Source of the DNA: Annona cherimola
Taxonomy: Eukaryota > Streptophyta > Magnoliopsida > Magnoliales > Annonaceae
Assembly: GCA_030490835.1 (NCBI GenBank)
Contig: CM059973.1
Span: forward strand, 87,689,641 to 87,753,640
Direction: 5' to 3'
Length of the DNA: 64,000 nucleotides
In this document: positions 25,736 through 37,880 of the stretch, in pieces
How the letters are laid out: the number at the start of each line of letters is the position of its first letter
Position numbering within the stretch: position 1 is the stretch's first letter
Notes under the pieces: generated by a model
The model's input: only the letters and a program-made list of their open reading frames with translations
The model's database searches: none
What the model was told of the DNA's origin: nothing
Made by a program: the position numbers and the translations under genes

Positions 25736-26039
25736 TAATTTTAAAATGCATTCAATAAATTGACTAAATAATTGAAAAATTAAATAAATTTCTATATATT
25801 TAAATAATATATTTATCTCTTTTATTATAAAATATATTTTATAAAATTTATATTAAATATATATTAATAATCCAAACCTTGAAAAGTACCCTACTCTAAT
25901 TGGATCGATGTTTTCTTACTTGAAACCTATTTTACTTTATGAATATAAAATAAGAACCTCTCCTATTTATTTTAGGATATCTAGCGGGTCAACGCGCTGA
26001 TACCTTACCCAACTTACACTAATTTAATACATATGTATA

Positions 26040-26345
26040 CATCTAGCCTCAATGTACCTACATGTTATGAGTACTTTTTTCAACATTTTTGTATTTAACT
26101 TTATATATTCGTGTGTATATTCTTTATATATAATTTGTCATTTTTAGTTTTTTATAATTTTAAAAATCATTTTCACCTCGTTGGTAAATGTAGGTGAAAT
26201 TTGCTAATTTTGAAATTATAAAAACATAAAAAATAGTAAATTTCGATACGTATACAGTTACGTATATATAAATAGATATTAATACAGTCTTTCTTTTTCT
26301 TTTTTTTTTAATTGCGTGAAGAGCATACTGTGAGTGCACCAGATT
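26040..26345. mobile_element. Possible diverged family-A hairpin element
   Basis: Arms around 26115-26165 and 26205-26260 are roughly complementary and the ends carry 'agtgcacc'-like text. Too diverged for certainty. Confidence 0.35.
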
Positions 26346-26830
26346 GTATCATTCTTAGCACAGCTGTCATCACTGCCGCTAACAAGTAACAAGACCTGTC
26401 GACTCAGCTTTGGAAATTCCGGTGCTGCCTGACCAGGCGCTGCGTGTCAGCCAACAACCGTAGCCTATGGAGAGCTTGGCCTTATTACTTAGCGACATTT
26501 GGCCGGGCGGCAGAATGGAATGGACGGCTGAGACTGGTGTGCGCAGTTGATGAGATTGGCCACCCGACGGAGTGGTTAGTCTGGTGCGAGAGCTGCCGTT
26601 AGCGGGTGGTCAACACGTCGGCTCGGCTTAGTTCGGTTCGGTTCGGTTCGGTTCGGCGGAACGTATTGACGAAGCGACAGCGGAAAGGACTGCAGCAAGC
26701 AACTGCATGTCTCTCATCCACCCAGCTGCGTTGTTAAACATGAAAATTTCCGTGATTTGACGGCACTGATTGGGAGCGTGAGGTTTCCATCTCATGCCCA
26801 ACTACGCCAGTGAGGTCCCATCTTTCTTTT
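26340..26830. other. GC-rich island of unknown function with (GGTTC)n repeat
   Basis: This ~490-bp block is clearly richer in G and C than the AT-rich DNA on both sides. It includes a pentanucleotide (GGTTC)n run at about 26631-26656 and no open frame of note. It could be a relic promoter or first exon, or a fragment of a repeat. I recognise no protein in it. Confidence 0.5.
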
Positions 26831-26849
26831 TTCTAGAATTTTTGTTTAA

Positions 26850-27930
26850 AAAAAAAACACTATAGTCACTTTGACCGTAAAAGGTTGAAAAAATCACTGA
26901 TTTCCAAAATGAAGAAGACTATGTTTGTAAGTTGATAAAAATTTTAAACAAAAAATTTGTGAAGTAAAAGTTGTTGAAATGAAAAATAATATTATATGAC
27001 AGGAGATAACAATAAGTAGTAAAAAGAATAAAATTAAAATAGGTTGATTAGTTGTATAAGTAATTACGTAGAAATGATCGAAAAGTAGAATAATTATATA
27101 AGAATATATGATAAAATAATTTAAAAATAGTATAGTGGTAGAAAGTAGAAAATTTTAAATTGAAAAATTATGATTTGAAAAGTTTTGCATTTAGCCAAAG
27201 ATACCCTAAAAACAAACAAATAATACTTTTAGAAAATATAAATTTAATTAATCTAAAAACACTAAACAAATTTTACGCTTAAAATGTGTTTGGAAAATAA
27301 TAAAATTTTTAAATAAAAATTTTACGTAAAAATTTTTGAAGTGAAAGAAATGATATAATATAATATGGTTAATGATAAGGAGTAAAAATAATAAAGTTAC
27401 AATAGATAATTTAGTTATATAGGTAGTTATGTAAAAAAAATTAAAAAGTATTGTAGGTATACATATAAATATGAATAAATAATTAAAAATATAGTAGTTT
27501 GTAATACAAAATTTTGGTTTAAAAATTTTTTATTTTAAAAGTTTTGGGTAGCAAGATATGTGCTTATTAGCACAAAGTAATAGCATATTTTGTCAAGTAA
27601 GCATAAAGTAATAGCATATTTTGCAGCTTACTTGATGATAAAAGTACTTTACATATTTGTGTTTAGAAAGTAATAAAATTTTTAGGTAAAAAACTACTTT
27701 TATTAAAATGAGAGAAAATGAAATGATGTGACAGGGATAACAGTGAAGAATAAATAGAATAAAATTAAAAATGATTGATTACTTATATGATTAGTTGTGT
27801 AGAAATAATTAAAAAGTAAGAAAAATTGTATATAAAAATATAAAAAAATAATTAAAAATAAAATAATTGTGAAAAATAAAAATTTTAAATTGTAAAATTC
27901 TATCTCGGAACAAACACACCTTTAAAAAAT
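26850..27930. mobile_element. Cluster of three family-B MITE remnants
   Basis: Segments at about 26850-27220, 27290-27560 and 27650-27930 align with each other (each has 'ggagtaaaaa(t/g)aataaa(g/a)tta' or similar, then 'tagttatat', then 'aattaaaaa'). They are the reverse complement of the elements at 29.64 and 58.69 kb. Confidence 0.5.
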
Positions 27931-28786
27931 TGGTAATAATTTAATAAGTCGAGAAGCTCAGTGGACGATGCATCATCCAGCCACGGGGAGAAGAAATAAA
28001 TATGTGACCTACACGTATGGAAATGACATCTGACACGCGGGAGAGAGGGTTTTTAATGTACTTCTAGGGACGAAATTTGGGCACTTTCGATTTTATAAGC
28101 CATCAACCCGTTTAATAATCCGTTTATCCCATTTAACTTGTTCAACTCATTCAACTCATTCAACCCATTAAAGCTATATATATATATATATATGTGCAAA
28201 TTTTTTGATTATTTTCCCTCTAGATTTTTCTCCTACTACCTAATTTTTATTTTTCAACTATTATCCTAATTCCATTTTCTCATTATTGTCTTATTTCTAT
28301 TCCCTTTGCGCCAAAAACATCTTTTGTCTTTTCCAGCAAGATCATCATCTATCAAAATTTAAGCTTTTAGATTATTTACTATACAAATCGTTAACAATCC
28401 GTCAACCTATTTATTAAATGCATTGAAAATATATTAGGATTGAGATTTTTTAAATGAATTAATGAGCGGATTAAGGTTGAAATATTTTAAATAAATTAAA
28501 GTTAAGATTCGGTTCCAACTGGTCCAACCCTTTTCGTTAACACTGCGAGCGGATTCTGGGTACGTTTTCTTGCAAGGTGGACCGTAATCTCTCTGAGTAT
28601 TGTGCACCACAAAGCACAGTTGGGTGGCTATACCATCATTAACCTTTACATTACGTGTAATGTTCATATTCGGTCTTAACCTTCTAATAGGATTTTAAAC
28701 TCTATAATTATCAAAATAAAATTTACTAACCTAGTTGGAAACATTTAATAATAGGATCTAAATCTGACAACACATGAATGAAAAGA

Positions 28787-29048
28787 GGGCTGCGATCGTA
28801 TACAACTATATATATTTTTTTTCTAAAAATTTTTTACAAAACAGTTAATCTAAGTGTATTTAACATATATATCAATTTTTATCATTTTTGGAGACTTTTA
28901 GATATTTTTTTTATTCAAAAATGGTAAAAATTAATATATATATATATATATATATGATAAATACACTTATATTAACAGCTTTATGAAAAAAATTTCGAAA
29001 TTTTTTTTTTAAAAAATGAGTGTAGTATACCGGGTACGATCGCAGCCC
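28787..29048. mobile_element. Family-A MITE with perfect 14-bp ends and 9-bp target duplication
   Basis: Ends GGGCTGCGATCGTA and TACGATCGCAGCCC are exact inverted repeats. ATGAAAAGA occurs directly at 28778-28786 and 29049-29057. The inner part has 'aatctaagtgtatttaacat' and an (AT)n run. The 9-bp duplication indicates Mutator-like transposition. Confidence 0.88.
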
Positions 29049-29254
29049 ATGAAAAGATAGGATGTGCAGCAACAAGGTCGAGTCACAAGAAGGCAGTAGG
29101 CAGCCGGGAGGCCTGCGGCTTTGGCAGAGCCTTTGCGCTGGGCTTCCTCAGACCATTAGTACTCAAATACGTAAATACAAGTTTGTAATAGACATATTAT
29201 CAAAAAAAAAAAAAGGGTTTGTAATGGATTATTATGACGGAACTCAATTCTACG

Positions 29255-29525
29255 TGCATATACCTTTTTTTTGAAATTTTCTTATAAAACTGTTAATCTA
29301 AGTATATTTGACACATACATCAATTTTTACCAAATTTAAAGATTTTTAGATATTTTTTCTGATTTTTAAAAATTCGAAAAAAATCTTAAAGTCTCCAAAA
29401 ATGTTAAAAAATTGATACACATGTTTAATACACCAAGACTAATAATTGTGCAAAAAAAATTTTAAAAAGTAAAAAAATAAACATATACACCTAGAAGCAT
29501 TGAGGCGCAATGCTCTCATGAGCAT
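29255..29525. mobile_element. Family-A hairpin MITE
   Basis: Contains 'ctgttaatctaagtatattt' and the complementary arm 'tttaatacaccaagactaat'. Ends are diverged and no target duplication is clear. Only ~210 bases from the previous copy. Confidence 0.55.
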
Positions 29526-29579
29526 ACAACTAAACTACTTATTATGACTTACTCATTATTTTTGTACATCATTTACATA

Positions 29580-29910
29580 TTTTTATTTTTCCATTTAAAA
29601 TCTTATTTTCCAAGATCTCATTTTTTAAAGGAAAAGTTTGACTATAAATAAAAATTTTCCGCCTAAAACTTTTCGCTTTCCATCATTACTATATTTTTAA
29701 TTATTTTTTCACTGATTCCTATATAACTACTTTACATTTTAATCATTTCCACACAACTATCTATACATTTAACCTATCTACTTGTAACTTTATTCTATTT
29801 ACTTATTGTCATTACTCTTATCATATAAGATTATTTTCTCTCATTTCAAATATTTTTACACAATTTTTCATCAAAAATTTTATCACTTCCCAAACCCTTA
29901 ATGTTTATTT
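29580..29910. mobile_element. Family-B MITE copy
   Basis: Aligns along most of its length with 58.69-58.98 kb, for example 'tttaattattttttcac', 'aatcatttccacacaacta' and 'taacctatctact'. The left terminal repeat is degraded. Confidence 0.55.
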
Positions 29911-30665
29911 GTTTTGTTTTAAAACTTTTAAAACTCTCCACAGCTACAATATTTTTAATTATTTTTCACATCGTCCTATGAAAACTATCATATTTTCAAT
30001 TATTTCTATACTTAAAATTTTCAAAAATAATAATTTTCATCGTTATTTAAATTAGGCGAAAACCGTTAACAAAATTGTGAAAGAAATATAATTCTTCAAA
30101 TGATAATTTTTAATATATATATATATATATAGATTACATGCGCACCCACATAAAAACGAAAAAAAAAAATCAAAACAATTATGTAGATTTTTTCAATTAC
30201 GATAGATTGAGTTTTCATTTCTCTGATTTTATTTAATAATTTTTTGGAAATTTTATTTAATATTTTATTTTAAATATTAATCTAAATCATCCATCGTATT
30301 TTATTCCACTAATAATTTGATATTTGTATAACGTGAAAAATCATGTTATTTAAATTTGTAACTATATCGTGTAAATGCATAAGATTGTTTGTAATTATAT
30401 TTTTCAAAATTATTATTTATAAAAGTTTTCAACAAACTTGATCTTTTGTATAAGTTGTATATTGCATGTTTCGATGCTTTCCCTATGTGGCCCTCGCATT
30501 TATGTAAAATTCCTATCGAACTTCAAAAAAAAAAAAAAAAACCACTCGTGAATTTGCATCGCCTGATAATAAATCATAAAACAATCACCAAACGGGAATT
30601 CATACCGAACAAATGTAGCTGGCAATGGAGGGTTTTTAAATTCCGTTGACAAGATGAAATAAATT

Positions 30666-33600
30666 TTAATTCCGTTGAAGCAAATCCAAAGCCTGTCTGT
30701 GAACCACAGCATCTCCTGCTGCTATCACGTTGAAGCCTGAATAGGTAAAAGCAAGTAAACATCACAAAGTATACTGCAGATGAGATTCTCTAAGGAAGCA
30801 ACAGATAAGCCTTCTAAAAGCCTAATTGCAAATAATATAAAATCCCTTCTGGAATTTGACAGCTGTGACTAGCAGGGCATACTATAAAAAGGGCCCACCT
30901 TAAAACCTTCTTCCATATAACCCATCATTTTTAATTTGTTGATAATTGATAAAAAATTTACTTTATTTATTGTATTTAATATCCTATTTATTATCATAGA
31001 AACTCTTTTATTTATTTAGTATTATTGTATATCGGTCTCATGTATAAATTTAGAAACTCTACGTAACAAAATGATTTAATATTAAATATTAATTTTTAAG
31101 TAGTATTTTTAACATTTAAACCATCTAAGACATCATTAATAAGTGGATAAATGATTTTATAATGTATTATTACATTCTAATACATATGAAAATGAACCTA
31201 AGTATTTTTCTTAATTTACACATAAATGTACTTATTTTCGAGTAAATGTGACTTATGAACATATTGGATTTGAATGAAACTTATAAATGACATTAAATAC
31301 GATAAATGGATTAAATTTTAAATTAATTATCAAAGTTTTTAAAATGAAGAGGGTTATATGAAATTACTTCTATATAACTCGATTATATAAAAGTGCCCTC
31401 AAAGAAAGAGGCACAAATATCATCAACTTTCAAGCACGTTGGGCAGTTCTGACAAATTGAATCTTCTTAAGAATACCTGTTGCACGTGAATGTGGAGAAG
31501 CATCCCAGGAAATCCTCTCGCCTTTCCAGTCAGTTATCAATCCTCCGGCACCTTCTATCACCGGTATCAGTGAGAGGAAATCATAAGGCTGAAAAAAGAC
31601 ATTAAAAAAATGAGATCAAGAAAATGAAATGGAACGTGATTATATGCACCTAGGTGCACTTAACTTTGGAGCAACCGAGTACAAATATTTTTTTCAAAAA
31701 AAAAAAGAATTTTACAAGACTGTTAATAAAAAATTTTACACAACTATTAATCTAAATATATTTAATAATTGTATCAATTTTTTACCATTTTTGGAGATTT
31801 TTAGATTTTTTAATTTTTAAAAATAGTGGCATTTTTATTAAAAAACCAAAAAAATCTTAAAATATCTAAAAATGGTAAAAAAAAATTATACATTGGTTAA
31901 ATACACTTAAATTAACACTTTTATAAAAGAAGTTTCAAAAACAAATTTAAAAAATAAGTTAAATACACCCGGATGCACAGAGCAAGGAATCACATACCAA
32001 ATCAAATACTTTAAGAAAGATCGGCCGATGATTGAAGCATTTAGTCTGAACAATCGTTCAACCAGGCCACGGATTATTGATATTAACCCAGACAACCCAA
32101 TGATGTCAAAGTCCAGCTTAATGATCCTACGATTCAAGTTACAATTATGGATAGCAGCTGTGGCTCAATTGAAACAATCCATTAACTAACAATTAAAAAA
32201 CCAAACTGCCCTTCGATATGAGTGTGAGAACATCACCCTAAATTTGCTGCTACTTAAGAGAATGAGCTCACTCTCGACTCAGAAAATAAATGTTTAGAAG
32301 AAATTATCCCCAGACACACACAACTGAAACAATGCTTCTATCATATAATAAGAAGCTGCTTCAAGCAACCTCTGGTGGCATCACCATAGACATTGTTTTG
32401 AACCTTTTGAACTTGAGGAGCGTGTGCTGAATTGAAAATAGGGGCTATAGTATAGTAAAATGGCAGGGAAAAAATTTGCAAAACTGATCCCAGCGAGTGT
32501 TATAAACTTGTGCGACTAATGACTATGGCACTGATAAACATTAAAATGGGACAACTGAGCACAGTAAATCCATTCGAAATACTTCAGCATATGGAAGTAG
32601 TGCGCTTTGCAGCATATAGTAAAGGGAAGGAAATTCATATCACATCTTACAATATATGCCAATCTGCTGGAAAAGCGACATAGCATCGAGGATAAGTTAA
32701 GCACAGTAAAGCCATTCAAAACACAGTGGTATTTAAGAGAGACTTGGAGCAGTAAATAATCAACTCAAAATTAAGGTTTAATTTCTTTTAAAATATGACA
32801 GCAGCACACATTTCATTTTGGATAGAAGATATCCAAGATGAGATATAAACCTTACCTTAAGCCCAGACTCAACAACTAGATCCACATACCCAGAAGCCAA
32901 GAGGGCATAGGCATAGCAATCACAGCCATATAGGGGTACTTTGACCTTGCACAATAGCATATGGAAATTAGCACTGTCCACTATAATTTACTACATCTAT
33001 CATGCAACAAAATATCAGACCATGAATATTTCTCAACTTTTTTAGAAAAATGGCAAAGTGTATCATGTAACTTAGTCCATAGAATTAAGCAGAGAAGAAT
33101 ATAAGCCTAAGATGAAATAGATCTGTGTGTGCATGCACATGTTTTCTAGTAGCATTAAAATGTTGGACGTAAATGCCCATCATATCATCATTATTATGTC
33201 TCCAGGTCAAATGGGGCACCAGCCTTACATTCTAGGTTGCACGAAAATTTTGGGCACCTAGATGCCTATCATTTCATCATAATTAACTCTCCTGGTGAAA
33301 TGGGCACCAACCTTATCTCTAACACGAGCAAATGCCTCTATCGCATCTCCACTGAAGAGATGCGGGCTTGTAGTATACCTGAAATGGCACATACAACGTG
33401 GTCATGTAAAAAGAATTCAAATAAAATAACAACAACAACAATAACAATAACGATTACAAGAAAAGAGAAGGCTCAAAAACAAGCACAAGGCTCAATAGAA
33501 CTCATGTCTCAAGAAAAGAGAAGAAAGGCTCAAAATGAGCACAAGGCTCAGGAGAACTTATGTCCCTGTACATCTAATGCACTCCGTGGAGATGCAATAA

Positions 33601-36600
33601 TCCCAAAAATATTATTTTTCAATGCACTTGCAAGCAAAGTTGTCTAACATTAAATGAAAGTCTGACTGCTTCTATTCCACCTTGTTGTCAAGCGATCAGG
33701 AGAAGGAAAGGAGAATCATGGGGGGGCTATCATGATTGATTGCACATCTGGCATGATGGCACAGACTGGCAGAGATGCACATGAATGTGAAACATTTCAA
33801 GATTAATAGGTGAAAGTGCCATGAACAGTAAAAGCGCATGTGCATGTGCATGTCAGAACTGAGCTTGTTGAAAATTGTTCAAACATACATCATATATATA
33901 TCCATCCAATAATTCTACCAAGACTCCTTGAGTAATGCTCCTTTTCATTTTTCCAAGCAAAAGAGAATATGACATCGCAATGAATCCGATGATGGTTGTT
34001 TAATTTGACATAGCTTATATGCATAAAGGACTCTGTACAAGCAGACAGTTGCAACCTGTGGACCAATCTTAGGGGACGTTTGGTAATGTGTAAAATGGTG
34101 GGATTGTGGGAAATGGTGGGAAATGAAAAAGAGAATATTTTGAGAAATGTGTGATTGATAAGAAATGATAGATGTATGGTTGGAATAAATAGGTTTGTTG
34201 TATGTAGTTGGTAGGGAAAATGATTGAAATGTAGGGGCAAAAGTGGAAAAAATAGTGTGATTGATAGAGTAATGATTGGTATTGGGAAATCAAATACCAT
34301 GAAAAACCCATATTTCCCACACTTAGACATTACCAAACGTCCCCTTAGGCAGTGCTAAGAATCAGGAATCACTTTCAGAAAGCTAGATGTCTTGTCCAAC
34401 TCTCAAAAATATGCATCTGCCTAAAAGCAAAACAACCATGGTGACGTATTAGTCAAAGTTTCTGGTTGAGATGTTTTCTGACAAAGACTGATTTTCTATA
34501 CCGTAGTCTGCAGCTTATATGTCTTTAACTCATTCCTGGAATTAAACATGCTTTTCAGATTAAGCAATTCAAACAGGTGTAGTAGAGGGTTATGGAAATC
34601 ACTGTCCTGCAAGCCACAGAAAAATATGGGATTTATATGCAGTTAAATTTGAACATTTTTCTCCATTGACAAAGGAAATAAGAAAGTCCTTCTTGGGGGT
34701 AGATACATTCATATAGAGTTGCAAACAAAGATACACTGGAAATCTTGTCTGGGTCTCTGTATTATCGTGCCTTAGATCTCATGGGGGAACTAATGAGACT
34801 TTTTTATTCTAAAAGCAAGTGTTCATGAAAACTACAAAAATGGCATACGTAAACCAAAGAAAAAAAATTCTAAATTTAACTTCCTGCCACTCAAGACATA
34901 CTATGAATTACAATGCAACAAAAGGAAAGCATACAAGTAAGCCTGGGAAAGTTTGCTACAGCTTCGTGTAGAAACTTCTTGCCCATTAAGTGTGGTTCTT
35001 CTCCCACTTACTCCAATCCATCTTTCTCTTAAAATTGGCTGGTCAATGATCCCAACAATCTGAATAAGGACAAATAAAATGTAAAGAAAAAAAAATCATG
35101 CGCAGAATGTCAGATTCTGGATGTGGAATATTACTTATAAATTATTACAACCAATAAAATGGTCCAATATCAGGGCAATGAAAGTAAATAACCAAAAGAG
35201 TGCAGATTTTCTGGATGTAGATGAAATTCTAGAAATTTTGTTGATGAGTGCATATTCATTTATAGCATCTTGTTTTGCACAAGGGACTAGCCAGTGAATT
35301 GTCTACATTCACAGGTCAGGCAAAACATTTATCAGGTGGTACAAATGATGTATATTATCGGGCAAAACCTGCCTTCAATAATGATAGAAAACTAGAAAAA
35401 AAAATTAATGTACTACATGAACACAACAACATGCATCCCTCCCATACAAGATGGTGTCACATGAGGCATGAGCATGCCTGTCAACCCTGTGAGCCCACAT
35501 TTGATCCTCTGCATGCAGGTTTCATGGGTATGTTCGCACACTTTTAGTCCTGTTCTTTTTGTCTATATGCCAGTCGTACAATAGTTTAACAGCCTTAGAC
35601 TCCAGTGAAAGTTTAGACTCCAATGGAAGTATTTAGGCAGTCCACCAAATTCATAACTTAAAAGCCATATGGCTTCTCTCAAAAAAAGCCATGTGGCTAA
35701 GCAATTGTGGAGGATAACCAAGTTACCATGCATTTTTTATATCAAAGCCAGTAAAATTCATGTAAAAATTACCGGTTTCCCCTTGTACAGAAGAGCAATA
35801 AGAGTTCCAAACAAGGGCTTGCCTGCAAGACAACCAATTTAGAGCATTCAAAATTTTTGAATACATACCCTGTAAAGATGGCATTTAAGATTACCTGTAA
35901 TGAAACTCTTTGTTCCATCAATTGGATCCAAAACCCAAACATAATCAGCTGAGTTCTCCTTACACCTCCAGCCATTTTCCTCACCATAACTGCAAATTGT
36001 TTGAGATTATCTTTAATAATGGTTGGTCACTGTTTTTTTTCTCTTGCTGCAGCATTTCTTTAATAACAAGCAAGCAGTAAATTATTTTGTTACTGCGTTG
36101 AATATAATGCCTCTGAAAATTCCAGTTGGATTTTTAAAGAAAAATACAAAAACAATTGTCGCTGAACAGTTTATCACAGTAAAATGAAATCTTGAGCAAG
36201 GTAAACCTTGTCATTGTTAAAAACCAATATAACAATCCACATTAAGAAATATATATATATATACTTACACCCATTGAGGTTATGTTTTGTTGCAATAACT
36301 GCTGCAACATGATATAATATAAGACACAGAAGCAGTTTTAAAATACGTATCCTGTCTTGAAAATAGTATGTTTATTAAGCACATTAGGAAGAGGGTCACC
36401 ATCCAATTATTGGGAGGACTATAGTGACCTTCATTTCGAATTATCGCCTTATTTCTCAGGAACTCTTTCCTCTACTCGTTCCCCTTCTTCCCTCGCCTAT
36501 ATGATGCACAGCATCAATCCACAAGACCATTGTCCTTATCTTAATTAGTAGAACCAAAGATTAAAAGATTTTCTATGATTAGAATAGAGAACAAGTTTAA

Positions 36601-37348
36601 GTGGTAATTGTCACTTTTTTCATTGCTACAGCCGAATCACATCAGAATAAAACGAAAAAGGGCAAAAGAAAATTAGAAGAAAAGGACTAACACTGCATGA
36701 GAACGGAAATTCTCCAAGATAACAGACACCATTGCTTCCTCTGCGGTTCGGTCAGCAATAGTTACAGGACCTGCAAATTTCCTTTTGTCAGCACCGAATA
36801 CTGATAGGGGAAAAAATCCTTGTATATTACTATATAAGAGGAAGTAGACGTAAGTGGAACTGTTCCAACAGAAATATGGGAATATGAACTCCAACGCTTC
36901 CGAAAGAACATTAATTCGACAAGTCCAAAACCGGACCACAGGCCTAAAAGCCAAGAAGATCTCAAAGCTGCGAAATTTCACAAAAAGGACAAAGTTTCCA
37001 AAGAAACATACTGAGATCTTCCTTGTCGAGGATCTCAAACTTCTTGCGGAAGTACTTCCGTATTACTTCTCCAGCAACATCTGCGACCTTATTACCAACT
37101 TGGACGAAGCAATCGACATGTCGATCCCCCGGCTCCGGCTGAACACCATCCATCCTCTCAGAAGGAAACGCCGCGGAACTCTTCAAAGAAAAAAGATTCC
37201 GGCGGCAGTTTCTCGCGGGAAAGATGGCAAGATTCGAGGCGGATTTCCAAGGAAATGACTGCCGAGAGACGGAAGAGGCCGGGGGTACGGCCGGTGAGAA
37301 TGGAAGGGATCTGGAAGTTGGGCTTTTCAAGTGTGATGTAGATAGCAT
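30666..37348 (-). CDS. HISN7: Histidinol-phosphatase HISN7 / bifunctional phosphatase IMPL2, chloroplastic
   Basis: Hydrolyses L-histidinol phosphate to L-histidinol in the plastid histidine pathway; the Arabidopsis family member also acts on inositol and galactose phosphates (family knowledge). Nine exons: 37348-37012, 36770-36692, 35989-35895, 35822-35773, 35059-34935, 33378-33312, 32945-32856, 31588-31477 and 30736-30666. They total 1026 nt and encode 341 residues, close to the usual length. The first ~65 residues are Ser/Arg-rich and lack acids, as in a transit peptide. IMPase-fold motifs are intact: GEENGW (141-146), WVLDPIDGTKSF (157-168, the metal-binding DPIDGT) and YGCDCYAYALLASG (from 257, with ligand D260). 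The last exon is only 71 nt and encodes GFNVIAAGDAVVHRQALDLLQRN, the family C-terminus. The frame is open upstream of M1 to 37420 but only with a GTG, so the ATG at 37348 is the start. Introns carry MITEs. Confidence 0.95.
30920..31370. mobile_element. Family-C MITE in HISN7 intron 8
   Basis: The left end 'ccatataacccatcattttt' pairs with the right end 'aaaatgaagagggttatatg'. The inner part matches the copies at 3.7, 17.0, 37.9 and 42.9 kb. It lies between the last two HISN7 exons. Confidence 0.65.
31645..31975. mobile_element. Family-A hairpin MITE in HISN7 intron 7
   Basis: Carries the family motif in two complementary arms (near 31745 and 31895) with 'gcacctaggtgcactta'-type ends. No clear target duplication. 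Confidence 0.6.
33169..33325. repeat. Imperfect ~90-bp duplication overlapping the HISN7 exon 6 donor
   Basis: The segment 33169-33235 ('atgcccatcatatcatcatt' onward) resembles 33260-33325, which spans the end of HISN7 exon 6 and its gt donor at 33310-33311. In the downstream copy the matching position reads gc instead of gt. Confidence 0.6.
34072..34344. mobile_element. Tourist-type (PIF/Harbinger-like) MITE in HISN7 intron 5
   Basis: The ends GGGGACGTTTGGTAATGT and ACATTACCAAACGTCCCC are perfect inverted repeats. TTA flanks both sides (34069-34071 and 34345-34347). A TWA duplication with GGGG...GTTTGG ends is diagnostic of Tourist-like MITEs. 273 bp, no coding capacity. Confidence 0.88.
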
Positions 37349-37754
37349 TTGTGAAGTAGAAGGACGAAATCGTTCAAACAGCAAAGAAGGCGGGAATGGA
37401 GAGGGCCGAGAAGCGTTCACGAGTCAACGTAGATACCCTGTGCTCAAGGAGGAACAAAGCATTTGCAGAGCAGCGGTGCAAATGGCGCCGGGACTGCCCA
37501 TGACCGGCCTCAACCGACTTTTTTTTTTTTTTTTTTTTCTGATTATTCTCAAACTGGACATGGAAGTGCGCTGAAAAAAATTGTCCTCAATTAAAAAATG
37601 CATCGGGGATCGCCATCATGTTTCAATCAAATTAACACGAAATCATGCAAGATAAAAAAAATAGGGCAAATTCTCTGTCTACTTACCAATTTTACCATTA
37701 ATTTTATTTATGCATGTGAATTTTTAAAAACTAGTCTCGTACCCATAAATTTTC

Positions 37755-37880
37755 ATTGTAATTTTACTTATAGCCACGCCGTTAAGAATTCATTAAATAG
37801 GTCATTATCCTCCTTGCAATGTAATTTTACTTATAGCCACACTGTTGAGAATCCATTAAATAGGTCATTATCCTCCTTGC
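37755..37880. repeat. 62-bp tandem duplication
   Basis: Two adjacent copies including 'gtaattttacttatagccac' and 'attaaataggtcattatcc', differing at a few sites. Confidence 0.85.

Larger units (their letters stand above)
24520..30500. other. Repeat-rich intergenic region without a supported gene
   Basis: Between the putative cyclin T leader and the end of HISN7. It contains family-A MITEs, at least three family-B-like segments (26.85-27.22, 27.29-27.56 and 27.65-27.93 kb), an (AT)n run near 28170-28192 and the GC-rich island at 26340-26830. No coding gene seen on either strand. Confidence 0.6.

Noticed and set aside
33890..34336. Minus-strand open frame of 148 codons
   Set aside because: It is mostly the pyrimidine-rich strand of the Tourist-type MITE, so the repeated Phe/Ser/Pro/Thr/Ile composition is an artefact.
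37349..37420. N-terminal extension of HISN7 by 24 residues
   Set aside because: The frame is open to 37420 but the only upstream candidate is GTG. The first ATG is at 37348 and already gives a complete transit peptide.
36854..37574. Plus-strand frames opposite HISN7 exon 1
   Set aside because: Antisense shadows of a GC-richer exon. No plant protein recognised.
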